Origin: Syncephalis plumigaleata
Taxonomy: Eukaryota; Zoopagomycota; Zoopagomycetes; Zoopagales; Piptocephalidaceae
Direction of reading: 5' to 3'
DNA: 53,452 bases
Assembly (NCBI GenBank): GCA_025201365.1
Contig: JAIXMF010000053.1
Span: forward strand, 1 to 53,452
The notes under the pieces: model-generated
The model's input: the letters and a program-made list of their open reading frames with translations, nothing else
Databases searched by the model: none
What the model was told of the DNA's origin: nothing
Part shown: positions 11,101 through 22,475 of the stretch, in pieces
How the letters are laid out: each line of letters starts with the position of its first letter
Position numbering within the stretch: the first letter of the stretch is position 1
Translations under genes and position numbers: made by a program

Positions 11101-12752
11101 TTGTCTCGATTAAGGGACACATGCTCTCCATCTCGTCTACCAAGGCTAGATTCACTAGTTCACGCGGTTTAAAATAGGCCGGTGTACCATCGTCATTATC
11201 ATCGGTATAGTCGAGACTAGAAAATACCAGTTCATCATCGTCATCACCCAGCTGTTGAAACTGATAGAATTGACTAGTATAACATTGTTATTACTCCTAT
11301 TCATATTCATATTATCTTATCACTTACTGATTGCCCATATCTGCTGCAAGGAATAAGAAACCCGATTTGAGAATACATAATGAATTGGCCATGGGTATCG
11401 TGTCAAAGTATTTAATACGAATATCGTTTACTTTGCCATTACTATGATCAACCATGATCTTGTAGATGTCACCGGCTTCACTTTGAGCTAGAATAAAGAA
11501 TGATCGCTATGTACAGCGCGGATATTAGATGGCTATGCTGCTTAATGTCACAATGCAATAGTAGAGTAGCGTACCTTCATTTTATGCACGGTGGCTGTAA
11601 TAATAATAAGACCACGATCCGCATCTTCTAAGGGATTCTCGCGACGTGGTATAGGCACACGACGTGATTCATCTCCATCGTTCATGTAGGTTATCCAGTT
11701 CTCGGAACAGACGAGCACGCCCGATGGACCATCACCGCCACCAGGTACTATGATAATCCGCATTAGTAGCTACACTATGTACTTACAAATGGATGAGTCT
11801 ATGAGTGATTACTCACCTGCGATGATTAGATTGGCCGTCATATCAACTGCTTCACTCCATCGACGTACAACGTGATTGAGACCCAAATCCAATTCGTAAT
11901 AAACCAATGTCTACTCAATAGATTAGTATGTAATATACCAATAGTCATTCCTCCTTTACCTTTTCAGCTTCTGCCAAGGCTTCACCCGTTGGATCTTCAT
12001 CGGCATCCTGATAATTCACTTCTAAACAGGCAAATATCGGATTCTCGTAGCCGACATCGACACCTACACAATCGTGTAGGATGGTGTGTGATTTATGGGC
12101 TTCAAGCGGCGAGGATATCGTCAAATTGGTGGCCGAGTCTCGATTCATCACGTAGACGAGCTTTTGTTTCTCCACCGCAGCTAATCAATACACATAGATA
12201 CATACATAGATAGATAGATACATAGACATACACGTATAACAAATATTCATTAGTGACTATCCAGTATCATCATTGCTAGTAGCAATAGTTACCTATCATA
12301 ATAGCACGTCCCTTGGGATCAGTCGCTAGATATTCGCCTGGTACCACTCGTCTACAACCTGATTTACCAAATGTCTCCATATGAACACGATCAAATCGAT
12401 TATGTTCGACATTATATTCTAGTACGATAATTCGACCGGAATCCGATCCTACTACTAAATAATCTAAGAAACGAAGCGAATATTAGTACAATTACTAAAG
12501 AACTAAAGAACTAGAATGTCACTCACCTTTACTTCCACCAGTGAGTCGGAAGGGTCGTAGCGAACGTACAACACCGAATACATCGTGCGCTAGTGCCACG
12601 CGTACTTTGCCCGTCTCGGCGTTGGGTCGAAGTAGTTCTAGACGTGTTCCACGAGCAGCGATAATCTGCTGTTCACGCGTACCCGTAAAATTACCCACTA
12701 CCGCACTTGTAATCAGTGTTGGTGGCTGCAAAGTTAGATTGTAGAGATGCAT
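8128..12752 (-). CDS. RSE1: Splicing factor 3B subunit 3 / Rse1
   Basis: Sixteen exons, 1200 aa (human SF3B3 is 1217). Exons: 12527-12752, 12293-12463, 11960-12180, 11817-11910, 11575-11747, 11328-11506, 10517-11273, 10363-10440, 10139-10302, 9868-10083, 9636-9804, 9406-9575, 9177-9333, 8979-9104, 8350-8910 and 8128-8268. All phases close to a multiple of three. Three WD-like beta-propellers form the U2 snRNP SF3b scaffold. Diagnostic strings include MHLYNLTLQ at the start, [59 protein letters not shown]-type [10 protein letters not shown], and [10 protein letters not shown] at the end. MHLYNL was chosen over an in-frame ATG 35 codons upstream because orthologues start there. It acts in the nucleus in branch-point recognition. 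The final exon encodes the conserved ELDRTPNEI helix. Confidence 0.96.
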
Positions 12753-12887
12753 CGTGTCCAAACCCGTAACCGCACAAGAAGACAAAAAGGTACAAAGTAG
12801 AAGGAGAGAAGTGAATCGGTGGTGGACGAGAAGAATTAGATCACAAGTGATAGACAAATAAATGAAATATTTTTATTTATTTACTTG

Positions 12888-14087
12888 TTAGGAAATATTC
12901 ATCACCATATCATATAACTTTTGCTGTAATACAGGATCATTCAATTGACGTGGTATCATTGTATTGCTAGTATCGTTGTTGTTGTTTGTTTGCCGTTCCA
13001 TAGTATTAGCATGTGTATCTAGTGGTGGTGGTATATCACCTGATAATGGAATAGGATTAGAAGATGGTATTGTAGTCATTACTGAATCCATCATTGATGT
13101 AGATGCTTGCTTATTTGTTGTTGCTGCTGTTGCTTTCATAGATGATCCATGTTGTTGTACTTGATCAATCATCTGCGTTAATGACTGACATTTACTAATA
13201 GTAATAAGCGTGTCAATAAACGGAACTCATTTGTATTTATATGACTTACGCTAATAGCTCACGAGTAGCCGTTTGTTTCCGTTCTATTTGATCTTGTAGC
13301 ATAAGTTTCAATGTCTCCTTGGCCTAGTTGTATTCAGTTAATAAACAATAGCAGTCATTACTATTACAGTATCTATAGCTAATATACCTGAATGGGTCGA
13401 TATTCATTGATAAGTGCGTAAAAGTTGTTTAACAATAGTCGAAAGTGATCAATCTTTGTCGGATACTGCACGGATAACAGCATAAGTCTTCGAACTACTA
13501 TGTGAAAACATGAACATCACTCACTTGGTCTGGACAACGTTGCAATACGTTAACCAGTTCAATGAAATTAAACACGAGCGAGTGATTGAGTCGTTTCAAC
13601 TCGTCGGCGCGTTTAACTAATTAAAAAGAGACACACACACGCGTTAGCCAAAGTAATATTAGCAATCTAAAAGGCTGTAGTCATACCATTAGGTGCATCA
13701 CTATAAAGTTGTGTGATCCCGGCATCTTTTAACGAGAAGGGTTCCTCGACAACCTGCAAGTATACGCGTAAACTTATTGCATTCCACTACTGCAATAGAT
13801 AATAATAATAACAATAATAACAGCGAGCAATATACTCTACTTACTGGCCACTGTTCGCCAAATAGATGGTAGAAACCTGTGGTTGGTGGGGTAGGCGGTC
13901 GCAATTGAACAAATTCTGCCGGAAGATTAGTTTGCTTCGTCGTTCCTGGTTCTGCATCAGTGCCTGCGGTTGTTGCTTGTGCACTATGCTTCCAACTGTC
14001 ATAGGCTGCTAGTTTAGAGGCAGTAAATGCTTCATAGAACGGGGGAGGAGGAGGGAATGCTGCACTTAAGCGTGGCTGTTCAGCCAT
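12888..14087 (-). CDS. MED7: Mediator complex subunit 7
   Basis: Six exons: 13845-14087, 13687-13753, 13525-13616, 13388-13465, 13250-13323 and 12888-13194, giving 286 aa. Family signatures in order: AAFPPPPPFYEAFT near residues 9-22, LRPPTPP, YHLFGEQWP, then the helical core with LKRLNHSLVFNFIELVNVLQRCP, KIDHFRLLLNNFYALINEYRP and AKETLKLMLQDQIERK. Med7 is a middle-module hinge subunit of Mediator, bound to Med21. The C-terminal extension after the core (about 100 residues, rich in Ser/Thr/Pro/Asn/Gln) is longer than in animal Med7 and looks disordered. It lies 135 bp upstream of RSE1 on the same strand. The upstream in-frame ATG at 14159 adds a hydrophobic leader and was rejected. Confidence 0.93.
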
Positions 14088-14224
14088 GATTATATATAGG
14101 TATAAAAAACAACGAGAGAGAAAAGAGAGAAAGTAAGTGGTAGGTACACATATCAACAATGATTATCATCACTCTTGTAGCTCTAATTAATTAGAATGTA
14201 AATCTTTATTTAAATCAATTCAGA

Positions 14225-15640
14225 TCAACGCATTCTTCTTTCGTATCCGTCCTATACCTACAAGGTGGAGGATTGTGCTCGCTTTTTATCATTGTTATTA
14301 TTAGCTAATAGTAATGAGTTGTGTAACAATTGAACTTACTCTAGGTGGAAGTGTAGGAGAAACACTCTTGCTCTAATGCTAATAATTAGCTAACTATGAT
14401 AAATGAAATACGTGTACTTACTCTTGGCGGTAGTGGAGGTGGCACGTCATTATTGGGAGAAGTGTACGTTGGTGGTGACATATTATTGCTGACAGGAGTA
14501 AGCAATGGAGATGCAACATAGTCTCCACGCTCGTAGGGTGGAAGTGGCTCGTTACGACCTGTATTAGAGAAGAGAACTTGACGATCTACAATATCGTTTA
14601 ACTCCACTCTGATAGCGATGCTCATCTCTCGACCCTTTGCAAACCGTGGTCCGAGTACAGCCTCGGCTAGTTTTTTGAAATCACTATTAGTATAGCATAG
14701 CAGTTGAAAATCTGCAGGTGACCTGTATATCCGTTTAAACTTGTCACGTGAATAGCCTAGCTCTTCAAACATTCTAGTTGAATAGTCTAGATCTACAAAC
14801 TCTGCACTTGAATAGTCTACGATAATACCAGTTCCCGCATCGTCAATGCAGAAATCTACCAATAAAGATTATATAAATTAGAGAGTTCTATAAAAGTGTC
14901 GATGATGTCATGCTTACTGTTTAGGCTATTATTGATGTACCATCCGTAATCAGCAACGCGGAGTGCACCTAGCCAATTTGTGGTTAGTTAACAGTTTACA
15001 AATATAAGCAAGTAAATACCTGTACTAATATGCTTGAATAGCTCGTCAGAACGCTTTTCTCTTACATTCCTTGGCTCATTTGCCAATTCTTTGTAATAGT
15101 CTGAAAGCGGCATTTTACAATTGCTATCGGTAATCCAGCAGATGTAATAGGGGATACTGATCTTCCGGATTGGCTTCTTAAGATATTTCTTAAGATCACC
15201 AATACGATCCTCTGTGGTGCCGCTATACATTCTCTATGATAGATAATAAGCAAGATGATCATGTCTCTTCTTAGTGTTCTGTAAATACCTCGTATATATT
15301 AAAATAGTGTGGTTGTTTAACGGTAGGCTTGTAGGCACATTCTATTCCAACCATCTTCTTATTGTAGGGTATCGCTCCTTTGAATATACCATTGGATACA
15401 CTGTAGTTTTCTACGGAGATGCCAGTATAATACTTGAGATTTTGATTGAATCGCTCCCAGGGAATAGCTGGTAGTTTAAAGCCTAGATAAATAATACAGA
15501 ATAAGCAAATAGTCATACGATGGTTGTAGTTCCTTCTTACTTGGTGCTGGGTCAGCAGCTACTCTATCACCACAAAGTGATAGAACAAGTAGCGTTGTCC
15601 CTATGCCAATTATCTTGCTATATGTATCGTAAAAGTGCAT
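14225..15640 (-). CDS. Secreted kinase-like protein, catalytically degenerate
   Basis: Seven exons: 15541-15640, 15289-15482, 15020-15233, 14918-14968, 14422-14855, 14340-14372 and 14225-14251, giving 350 aa. The signal peptide covers about residues 1-29 (GTTLLVLSLC core). It shares exon order, sizes and phases with the plus-strand gene at 23143-24434. In the paralogue the VAIK-type Lys is K79; here that position is Glu81 (GIECA). The HRD-equivalent is Ile-Asn-Asn (181-183), so the catalytic Asp is lost. The DFG-equivalent is DYS (200-202). It is therefore a predicted secreted or luminal pseudokinase. The tail carries LPPYE, SPPTYTSP and PPPLPPR motifs, and a 33-nt exon repeats the LPPR ending. 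The last two exons are the least certain. Confidence 0.68.
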
Positions 15641-16271
15641 GATTAAAAAAGAGGTCTATTTCGTTAAGGTAAAAGAAAAAGATATGGAGTAGGAGGAGGA
15701 GGAGGAGCATAGAAGGAAAAAAGCGGGCATATATATAGCACTTTTATAATGGCATGGAAAAACACGTACACCTAAGCTCATTATAGTAAAACACATGCTG
15801 CTATTACCTATTACGGAGTAGGAATTTCCTATTGTTTAGATCTCCACCATATGTTTGAATGGCTACATGTGTATTCGGCAAATAAAAAACATGTTAACTC
15901 GAAACAAAAAAAGACGAAAGCAGACCTCATGATTATTCGATGGAACATTTTGCATTACTACACCGGCTAATAAGGAGAGTATCACTCTATCAATTAAGTA
16001 AAACAGATAGATAATAGATCGGATGTTGTTACAGGAACACGGAGTAATGCCGATGCAATGAATCATGATATCGTATGAATCAGCAAGTGACTACCATTGT
16101 AGTATGTCAGTATTCATAGCAAGACATGTAAACGTGTATTACGGATAAAGCATCATCTAATAATAGAATAGAATGAATAGAATGGCAAGATGACATACTT
16201 GCCCATTTAGCATGTGTAGTAACATAACAACAACAATATTATTTATAAATAGATATGATATAGCACAAATG
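15641..16271. other. Intergenic region
   Basis: No supported gene. A GGAGGAGGAGGAGGAG run sits near 15690-15706 upstream of the kinase-like gene. If the CNNM gene has a further 3' exon, it would lie here. Confidence 0.35.
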
Positions 16272-18563
16272 TTAACGCGTGTGTGTACTTATACTATCGA
16301 GATCGCGATCCGGATCCAGATCTCGTGGCCCTATCTCCACCATGTCTTGACGTAATTCCTCGTAAACTACGGTACCAACGGTTGACTCGGATTTCGCTCG
16401 TTTAAGCGGTGGTCTACGTCTTTCGTGTCGTTCACGGCCATTCATGGAAAATACGAAACCACGCAGCTGACTACCGCTGTTACTCGATGGATTAGACGAC
16501 GACAATGGACGACAAGTCCGAGAGGTGACCCATGAGTGAGATCGATGAACGGGCGATGTGTGTGCACTGTCGGTATTACGCCTAGCCGTCCTGTTGCCAT
16601 CCACTTGGGTATCAAGCTCTTGTGCACTTTGATTAAGTGGAGATGCCGAATACACGGGGATATCCAATAGATCCTTGGTCATACTGCGAACACGTATAAT
16701 CGGACGTTGTACCGGACTGGATGGTGTGGCACTCGTCGTGATAATGGTAGGTGCCAGTGGAGTGACCACATTAGCTGGCGGGTTCAATGTTCGAGGTGAA
16801 GTCGTGGGCAAGCCAATGGCCATGGATAGTCCGGTAGCGGATACGGCAGCTGATGCTATACCAACACCAACAGCACCAGCACCACCCGGTTTCTCCAGTA
16901 GAGATGGCGCGGTACTATGCAGTGCTCGTACCACACGTAGCTTAGTGCCAACGTCGACGTATACGTCAGTCTCGTCGACAATCTCCTCCTGGATAAGTTC
17001 TTCGATAACATCTTCCAAGGTAACAATACCCACTGGTGTAGCATTGCCATTGGTAGTACCATTGCAAACTACTGCCATATGACCTAAAGATCATGGATAT
17101 TAGTTGGATATGTGCTAGTGATTCATCGTGGCATGCACTAGCACTTACTGTTGCCTTCTTGGAACTTGTCTAGCATCTCGTATAGCGGGGTAGATCCATC
17201 CACTCGAGGTAGATGGTTTATTTTCAATGCTCGTACAGGAGTGGAACCATTCGGATCAAGCATAATGAGCGATTTAATGAGAATCACACCCACGATATGC
17301 TCAATACTATCCTCGTAGACGGGTACACGACTGTAGCCTGCCTCGACAATGGAGTTCATCGATTCATAATCGAGCATTGTGTTGATGTCAATGGCGAATA
17401 CATTCTCCAGATCCGTCATAATCGTAGCAGCCGTCTTCTCTTGTAGATCCATGGCACCACGAATGATGGTAACCTCATTCTTCGACAATGGTGCTTCACG
17501 ATGATTACCGTGAATAGCCACCAATTCCTTGAGTTCCGCTCGTCGATAGATGACGCCCTCATCTTTACCGAGCATCCAGTCGAGTACTTTTGATATGGGC
17601 CATGCTATAATAAACTAGACAGAATGATCCTATTAGCCATTCATACGTCATCTACACTAATATAAAGTGAAGCAACGCTTACCAGCGTATAAATAAGAAT
17701 GCGCACTGGCCAGGCAAACATAGCCCCTACGCGAAGATTATGACGTGCACAGATAGATTGCGGTAATAATTCGGAGAATATAAAGACTGCTGCGGTAGAT
17801 ACAAGAATTGTAATCACACCACCCGGTAGAACTTTATCGGCTAGAATGGGAATCGTTTCGTTCATTAATGTGTTACATAGCAACAATGTAACTAGCAATA
17901 GGTTGCCATGTTCTCGTATGGGGATAATTCGCTTTGCCCATCGTTTCTCCTGTTCCGTACCGCTAGTGGCGAGAATCTGTAGATTAGTGGTGTCGAGGGA
18001 CATGAATCCAAGTGTTAAACCTGAAATGAACAGCATTAGTTTGTATATCATTATGAATGACTAAATAAATAAATAAAGGGAAACCTACCTGCTATTAATC
18101 CATTGAGAAGAACAACGGCAATTGCACCAAATGTAATCCACCAAAAGGCTGGCGAGTCACCGTGGAGTACTTTATCCTCGGATAGCAGGTCGGCACTGGA
18201 AACAACGGTGGCATTTGTATCGGTTAGGGATGCTGTATTCCGTGTGCCGTCATGTTGAGCTACTAGTGGTTCGTTTGAATTGGGTAATGCATGTGCCGTT
18301 TGCCATTGTAAACATATCGTGGCCAGAAAAGTAATCCATGTCAAAATGCCAAGACTTTTCCTATACCAACTAGGCCGACTATCTCTATTGTGTGTACTCG
18401 TTGTTACTGCGGTGTATGCTACTTCTTGTACAGATATCGAGCCTGTTAACGATACCGCTGTATGCTCAGTCTGACTAGTACGATGGCAATGGTTGGCAAT
18501 AGAATTATGGTCGCCAAACGTGTCGTGGCATGCGGTGACCGTAATACAACTGGGTTTTCCCAT
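16272..18563 (-). CDS. CNNM/Mam3-type DUF21-CBS transporter
   Basis: Four exons: 18089-18563, 17683-18020, 17149-17614 and 16272-17083, giving 696 aa. An N-terminal hydrophobic segment (about 71-92) may be a signal anchor. The DUF21 membrane domain starts near 140 and contains GLTLGFMSLDTTNLQIL, HGNLLLVTLLLCNTLMNE and IFSELLPQSICARH. A CBS pair follows (about 335-450) with IMTDLENVFAID, AGYSRVPVYED and VGIVTLEDVIEELIQEEI. The last roughly 200 residues are Ser/Pro/Arg-rich and disordered. Family members (Mam3, CNNM2/4) act in Mg2+ or Mn2+ homeostasis at the vacuole or plasma membrane. A GTATAAGT near the stop could be another donor, so the exact C terminus is uncertain. Confidence 0.9.
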
Positions 18564-19155
18564 ACAAAATACAGACAGTAATGTCAGGTAAACAACAAGT
18601 ATTACACGATTAGTACTGAAGCAGTTGAACTAGTACAAGTGATGATAAAGAAGTAAAGTGAAAGACCGTTAGCAGAAGAAAGTAAAGCGTAGTAGCAAGT
18701 GAAATGGCAGAAAGAGATATTGAGAGTGAAAAAAAGTGATTGATCGCTATTTAAATCGTTGTAGGCATGCCGACCCAATAAACTGGCATGGTAATGGTGA
18801 TGTACATATTGTGTACTACACAACCTAACATGTAGAACACGCACGTTGATAAATTCATTCTAGGATGCTATTAATAGTACAGCCATGTATCTATACTATT
18901 GTTACAGAATATGCAGTCGCTAAGGAATAACCGCTTATATATAGGGAAGAGAAATGAAAAAGTAGTTCATCATCGTGCAAATGCCTATTACAGCTTAACC
19001 ATAATTTATTCTACTGGATACGAAGAATCAATTACTGTGAGTAACATGATATGAAATGTTTGTGTTCTCGCTTATATATATATATATATACTAATGAAAC
19101 AAAAAGATAGGAACATTTTAATAAATATAAATAAATAAGAATTACTAGTACAGAA
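18564..19155. other. Intergenic region with a TA microsatellite
   Basis: No gene is seen. A (TA)n tract of about 18 bp lies near 19073-19090. Confidence 0.4.
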
Positions 19156-19734
19156 TTAGTCATCGTAGACGCACCACCAGCAACAACAGGTGTAACTTAG
19201 AATACACGGGAAGCATAGTAGGGCACGTAGACCGCGAGAGCGACTTTGCCTACGACGTTTAGCGACTATATCGGTGGCCAGGCCAATGGCTACGGAACAG
19301 CCACGGAGCGATGATTTCTCAATGGGTCGCGCGGTCTGGCCGGTGATCGCCCGCATTTCAAATGTGCTTGATTTGCGATAACTTTCATTAAACAGGACAG
19401 GTGGTTTAGCCGTCTTCCAGTCGCATTGCATCATAGGATCGGTGGAGGCAGACGCCAAAGGGCGACCGGCGAGAAATAACGGAGCTTGCACGCGTGATCG
19501 GCTAGACATATTAGTGGAGACCTTACGTAGTGAACTATTAACCGTATCGTGGATACACGCATCGTCTTCAGGTGTGGTAGGTAATATTGTACTATTGGTT
19601 ACGGTAGTGCTGCTCATGGAGGTGTGGAATGTGTCCGACTTTGCTACAAATGTGGTGCATGTCGTGGTTGTATCAGTTGATTGACGCTGTGAGCGTCGTT
19701 TAGTAAAGAAACGCTTTAGCTTGTTGAACCGCAT
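19156..19734 (-). CDS. Small basic protein with C-terminal Cys/Trp cluster
   Basis: Single exon, 192 aa. The frame opens upstream to 19920, but the ATG at 19734 gives a compact basic start (MRFNKLKRFFTKRR) and excludes a poly-His stretch made by (ATG)n DNA. The middle is Ser/Thr-rich. The terminus is striking: basic KRRRQSRSRG, then hydrophobic LCFPCILSYTCCCWWCVYDD, with six Cys in the last 20 or so residues. This pattern suits palmitoylation and tail anchoring to a membrane. The family is not recognised. Confidence 0.5.
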   Translation of the reverse strand: MRFNKLKRFFTKRRSQRQSTDTTTTCTTFVAKSDTFHTSMSSTTVTNSTILPTTPEDDACIHDTVNSSLRKVSTNMSSRSRVQAPLFLAGRPLASASTDPMMQCDWKTAKPPVLFNESYRKSSTFEMRAITGQTARPIEKSSLRGCSVAIGLATDIVAKRRRQSRSRGLRALLCFPCILSYTCCCWWCVYDD

Positions 19735-19997
19735 AATGGCACTGAATAAATAATGATGATGATGATGATGCAATAAAAAAGTAGGAGAAGGCTTTTCTAG
19801 CGGTGTTTTTTTCGTTACAAATGCCGAGGCAATCAAGCCTAGTTTATAAAGGGAATGTCGGCATTTTACAACGCAAATCTGTGCGTCGACTCGAACGCCT
19901 GTGTCATTGTGGCAATGCATGATTCACGTGTTGCCACTAAATTTAGACGATGCAACGTTGACATTAGCACTATTAGTTAACCACCAATGATAGATCT

Positions 19998-21416
19998 TTA
20001 TTCATCAACTTGATGTACTTCTTTGTCGTTTCCGGTTGGTATCAATTCCGCAAGCCACTGCGCTACTAGTCCACCCATCACTATACCGTGGCCTTAGACG
20101 AGGATAGCCACAGTGTGTTAATGGATTAGCACAGTGATACTACTATGTTTGTTTGGCTAGTCACTCACCTAGTACAAAAGCATGTGGCAAGCCATGTTTA
20201 CACAGATAGATCCGTCCTAGTAATGTAATGGAAATGAATGGAATATGAGAAAACCGCATGCATGTGATCTGGTATGCACTCACCTTCCGGAAATAGTGAC
20301 GCCATTTCTTTGTAATGAGTGATCGGTGACCAGTTGTCGTCAACGCCGTAGTAGAAGAGCAATTTGTCTAGATGCTCGCGAATCATCTCAGTCTGCAACG
20401 CTTTAATGATCTCCATTTCATCGCGTGCCATACTAAGTGAATTGGATACCATGGCTGGTGTAGACGCTAGTAAGGAATCAAGGATAAACAAGAACGAGTA
20501 ATCATAGGGATGGTAAGCTAATGAATATAATAAGGATATGATAAGAATTTAGTGATTGTAACATGTGCTTCATCGGCAGTTTGATTAGCACATATACGAG
20601 TTAGTAGGATACGCAATGATTGCGGTAGCATATGAAGCAGTTTTACACTAAAGTATGTTAGGGTGCATGCCGTATCATTCCAAAGCCACTATTACATCAT
20701 CAATACCGTTAATGTTGAGTGTATGCTGATAATAAACTAGTTACCTGTAGATTATGACCATTGGGTGTATTGCGTATCTCTTGAATAGTAGGAAATAGAC
20801 AAATAACTCGAGCGATACCATGACTTGGACGTGCATTCAATACCTAACATGTGTTACTATTGAGCTGTTCATTTCTATTAAAAGTACTTGAATATACCTG
20901 AAGTGCAATATAGGATCCAACACTATGACCAGCCAGGACAAACTGCGTATTCGTTGGATAGGTTTCGCGTAATCGATCAAGACAGGCAATCTTATGCTCG
21001 ATTTGATACGATAAAGATCTTTGATGCTTGTCTACATCACCTGTGACGGTGGTGTGACCTGGATGCGATACTTGATGCAGTGTAGTCATATTAGATCTAT
21101 ATCAAGTGCTATCTATATCATTGCTTACCACCAACAATATCGATCTGATAGTGCATCAATTCATGAACTGTACTCAAGAATTGCGTATAATAATCGATCA
21201 CACCTGGATTACCTATTCAATTCATGATATCAATGCTGTGCCTTCTCGTTACTTTCATTGCTCTATGGCACACCTACCGCAAATAAACATAAACACTAAT
21301 CCTGGCTTATTTGTCTCATTATTAGTGGGACGCTTTGGCCACCATAATGTATCGGTGTTGCTGTCGTTAACTACCCATGTAGCACGTATCGGTGTCTCCA
21401 ACTGGTGGCCTAACAT
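19998..21416 (-). CDS. Lipid droplet-associated hydrolase (LDAH family)
   Basis: Eight exons: 21278-21416, 21129-21212, 20898-21070, 20745-20843, 20598-20688, 20284-20517, 20169-20216 and 19998-20092, giving 320 aa (human LDAH is 325). It is an alpha/beta hydrolase of the UPF0554/DUF2305 type. IPGNPG-like ICGNPGVIDYY forms the oxyanion loop. SHPGH is followed by the nucleophile elbow AGHSVGS with Ser124, then LFPTIQEIRNTPNG, LLFYYGVDDNWSP (acid) and KHGLPHAFVLG (His). It acts on the lipid-droplet surface on neutral lipids or sterol esters; the substrate is debated. The 5/6 exon junction (donor GTATATGT) was chosen by phase only. The stop overlaps an AATAAA. It is divergent from VPS71. Confidence 0.9.
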
Positions 21417-21724
21417 ATTGAGAATGACACACTACAAGTCAATAGACAGTGTTCCGCGTTGATAAGCACTATAGCCGTATGGGTAGCGTAAGTTGAACGT
21501 AAACGTAAAAAGGTAAGCTGCGTTTAGTGAAGCGGTAATGGAATAACCGACAGTACTTGCACAAAAGAACTGCCAGCAAAAAAGCACGGGAAAGAAAACA
21601 ACAACAGCAAACATCAGCTGATGATTAATGACGTACAATTTAATCCATTCATTTCTATACTTTTTTCTCTTTCTAATACGCTTATTTCCTACGAATAATC
21701 TACCGGACTGCTCACGTGTACGCA
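21417..21724. promoter_or_regulatory. Bidirectional promoter region LDAH / VPS71
   Basis: 308 bp between the divergent start codons at 21416 (minus) and 21725 (plus). No distinct box was identified. The minus-strand open frame here (21432-21743) is rejected as a shadow. Confidence 0.45.
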
Positions 21725-22475
21725 ATGGCTTCGCAACGGCCACAATGTAGGTCAGGCGTGAATCTACAGAACTGCTGGCAACTCATTGATACTACTACTA
21801 TTATTATTACTACTACTATTGCATAGTACGTGGTACGAATGTGCTGACAGCTGACGAACGAGAACGATTTGTACAGCGACAGTTAGATTCACTAGAACGC
21901 GACAACTATACGGAACGTGCAGACACGGTTATTGTTAGTGAAAATGGTAATTAAGCAGTGATTGAGCAAACATATACAAATTACTTGAACATCATACGAT
22001 TTAGCACGTTTATCGCGACGTTCAAAGGGAAAGATGACGGCATTGATGAAGGGTCGCTGGACGCTAGCAGCCTTAATTACTGACTCGGTAAGAAGCTTGC
22101 TACCAATAAGTTGATAGATTTGTGTTAATATGTGCATACATTGGATTAGAGGATAGATAGATTGCCGGTAGATGTGCCAACCTATTTAACAGCAGCAGTC
22201 GGTCCATCGGCACAACCACCGAGAAAGTTTTGTTCAGTTTGCGGATATCCTTGCTAGTTTTAATGGTAATAGTATTGACCTTTATAGTTAATCCTTAACC
22301 CTATTACACGTTTGTTGCAGGCTATCTATGCACGCGCTGTGGTATGCGATACTGTAAGCTTAGTTGTTTAGAGACACACAAGGAAACAAGGTATTGTGCA
22401 GTAGATAACAGTATAGCGTATTGAACTCACTCTATTTATCCTATGAACAATAGATGCATGAAATTTATTATTTAG
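21725..22475 (+). CDS. VPS71: SWR1 complex HIT-zinc-finger protein Vps71/ZNHIT1
   Basis: Six exons: 21725-21746, 21827-21946, 22005-22087, 22150-22252, 22321-22390 and 22454-22475, giving 139 aa (human ZNHIT1 is 154). An N-terminal helix (RQLDSLERDNY) is followed by a conserved basic stretch (SRRSKGKMTALMKGRW) and PTYLTAAVGPSAQPPRKF. The HIT zinc finger follows: CSVCGYPC..YLCTRCGMRYCKLSCLETHKETRC. ZNHIT1 is a subunit of SWR1/SRCAP, which loads H2A.Z. The fourth intron has no usable GT donor: reading on gives TGC TAG. A GC-AG intron (22253-22320) restores the frame but leaves the C-x-C loop one residue shorter than usual, so this junction needs confirmation. First and last exons are only 22 nt. 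Confidence 0.88.

Noticed and set aside
12753-12857. 35-residue hydrophobic N-terminal extension of Rse1
   Set aside because: Orthologues begin at the MHLYNL-equivalent; a leader would be out of place on a nuclear splicing factor.
19735-19920. Poly-His N-terminal extension of the Cys-tail protein
   Set aside because: The His run comes from an (ATG)n microsatellite on the plus strand; the internal ATG gives a compact start.
21432-21743. 103-codon minus-strand frame between LDAH and VPS71
   Set aside because: It overlaps the VPS71 first exon and the divergent promoter and shows no family signal.
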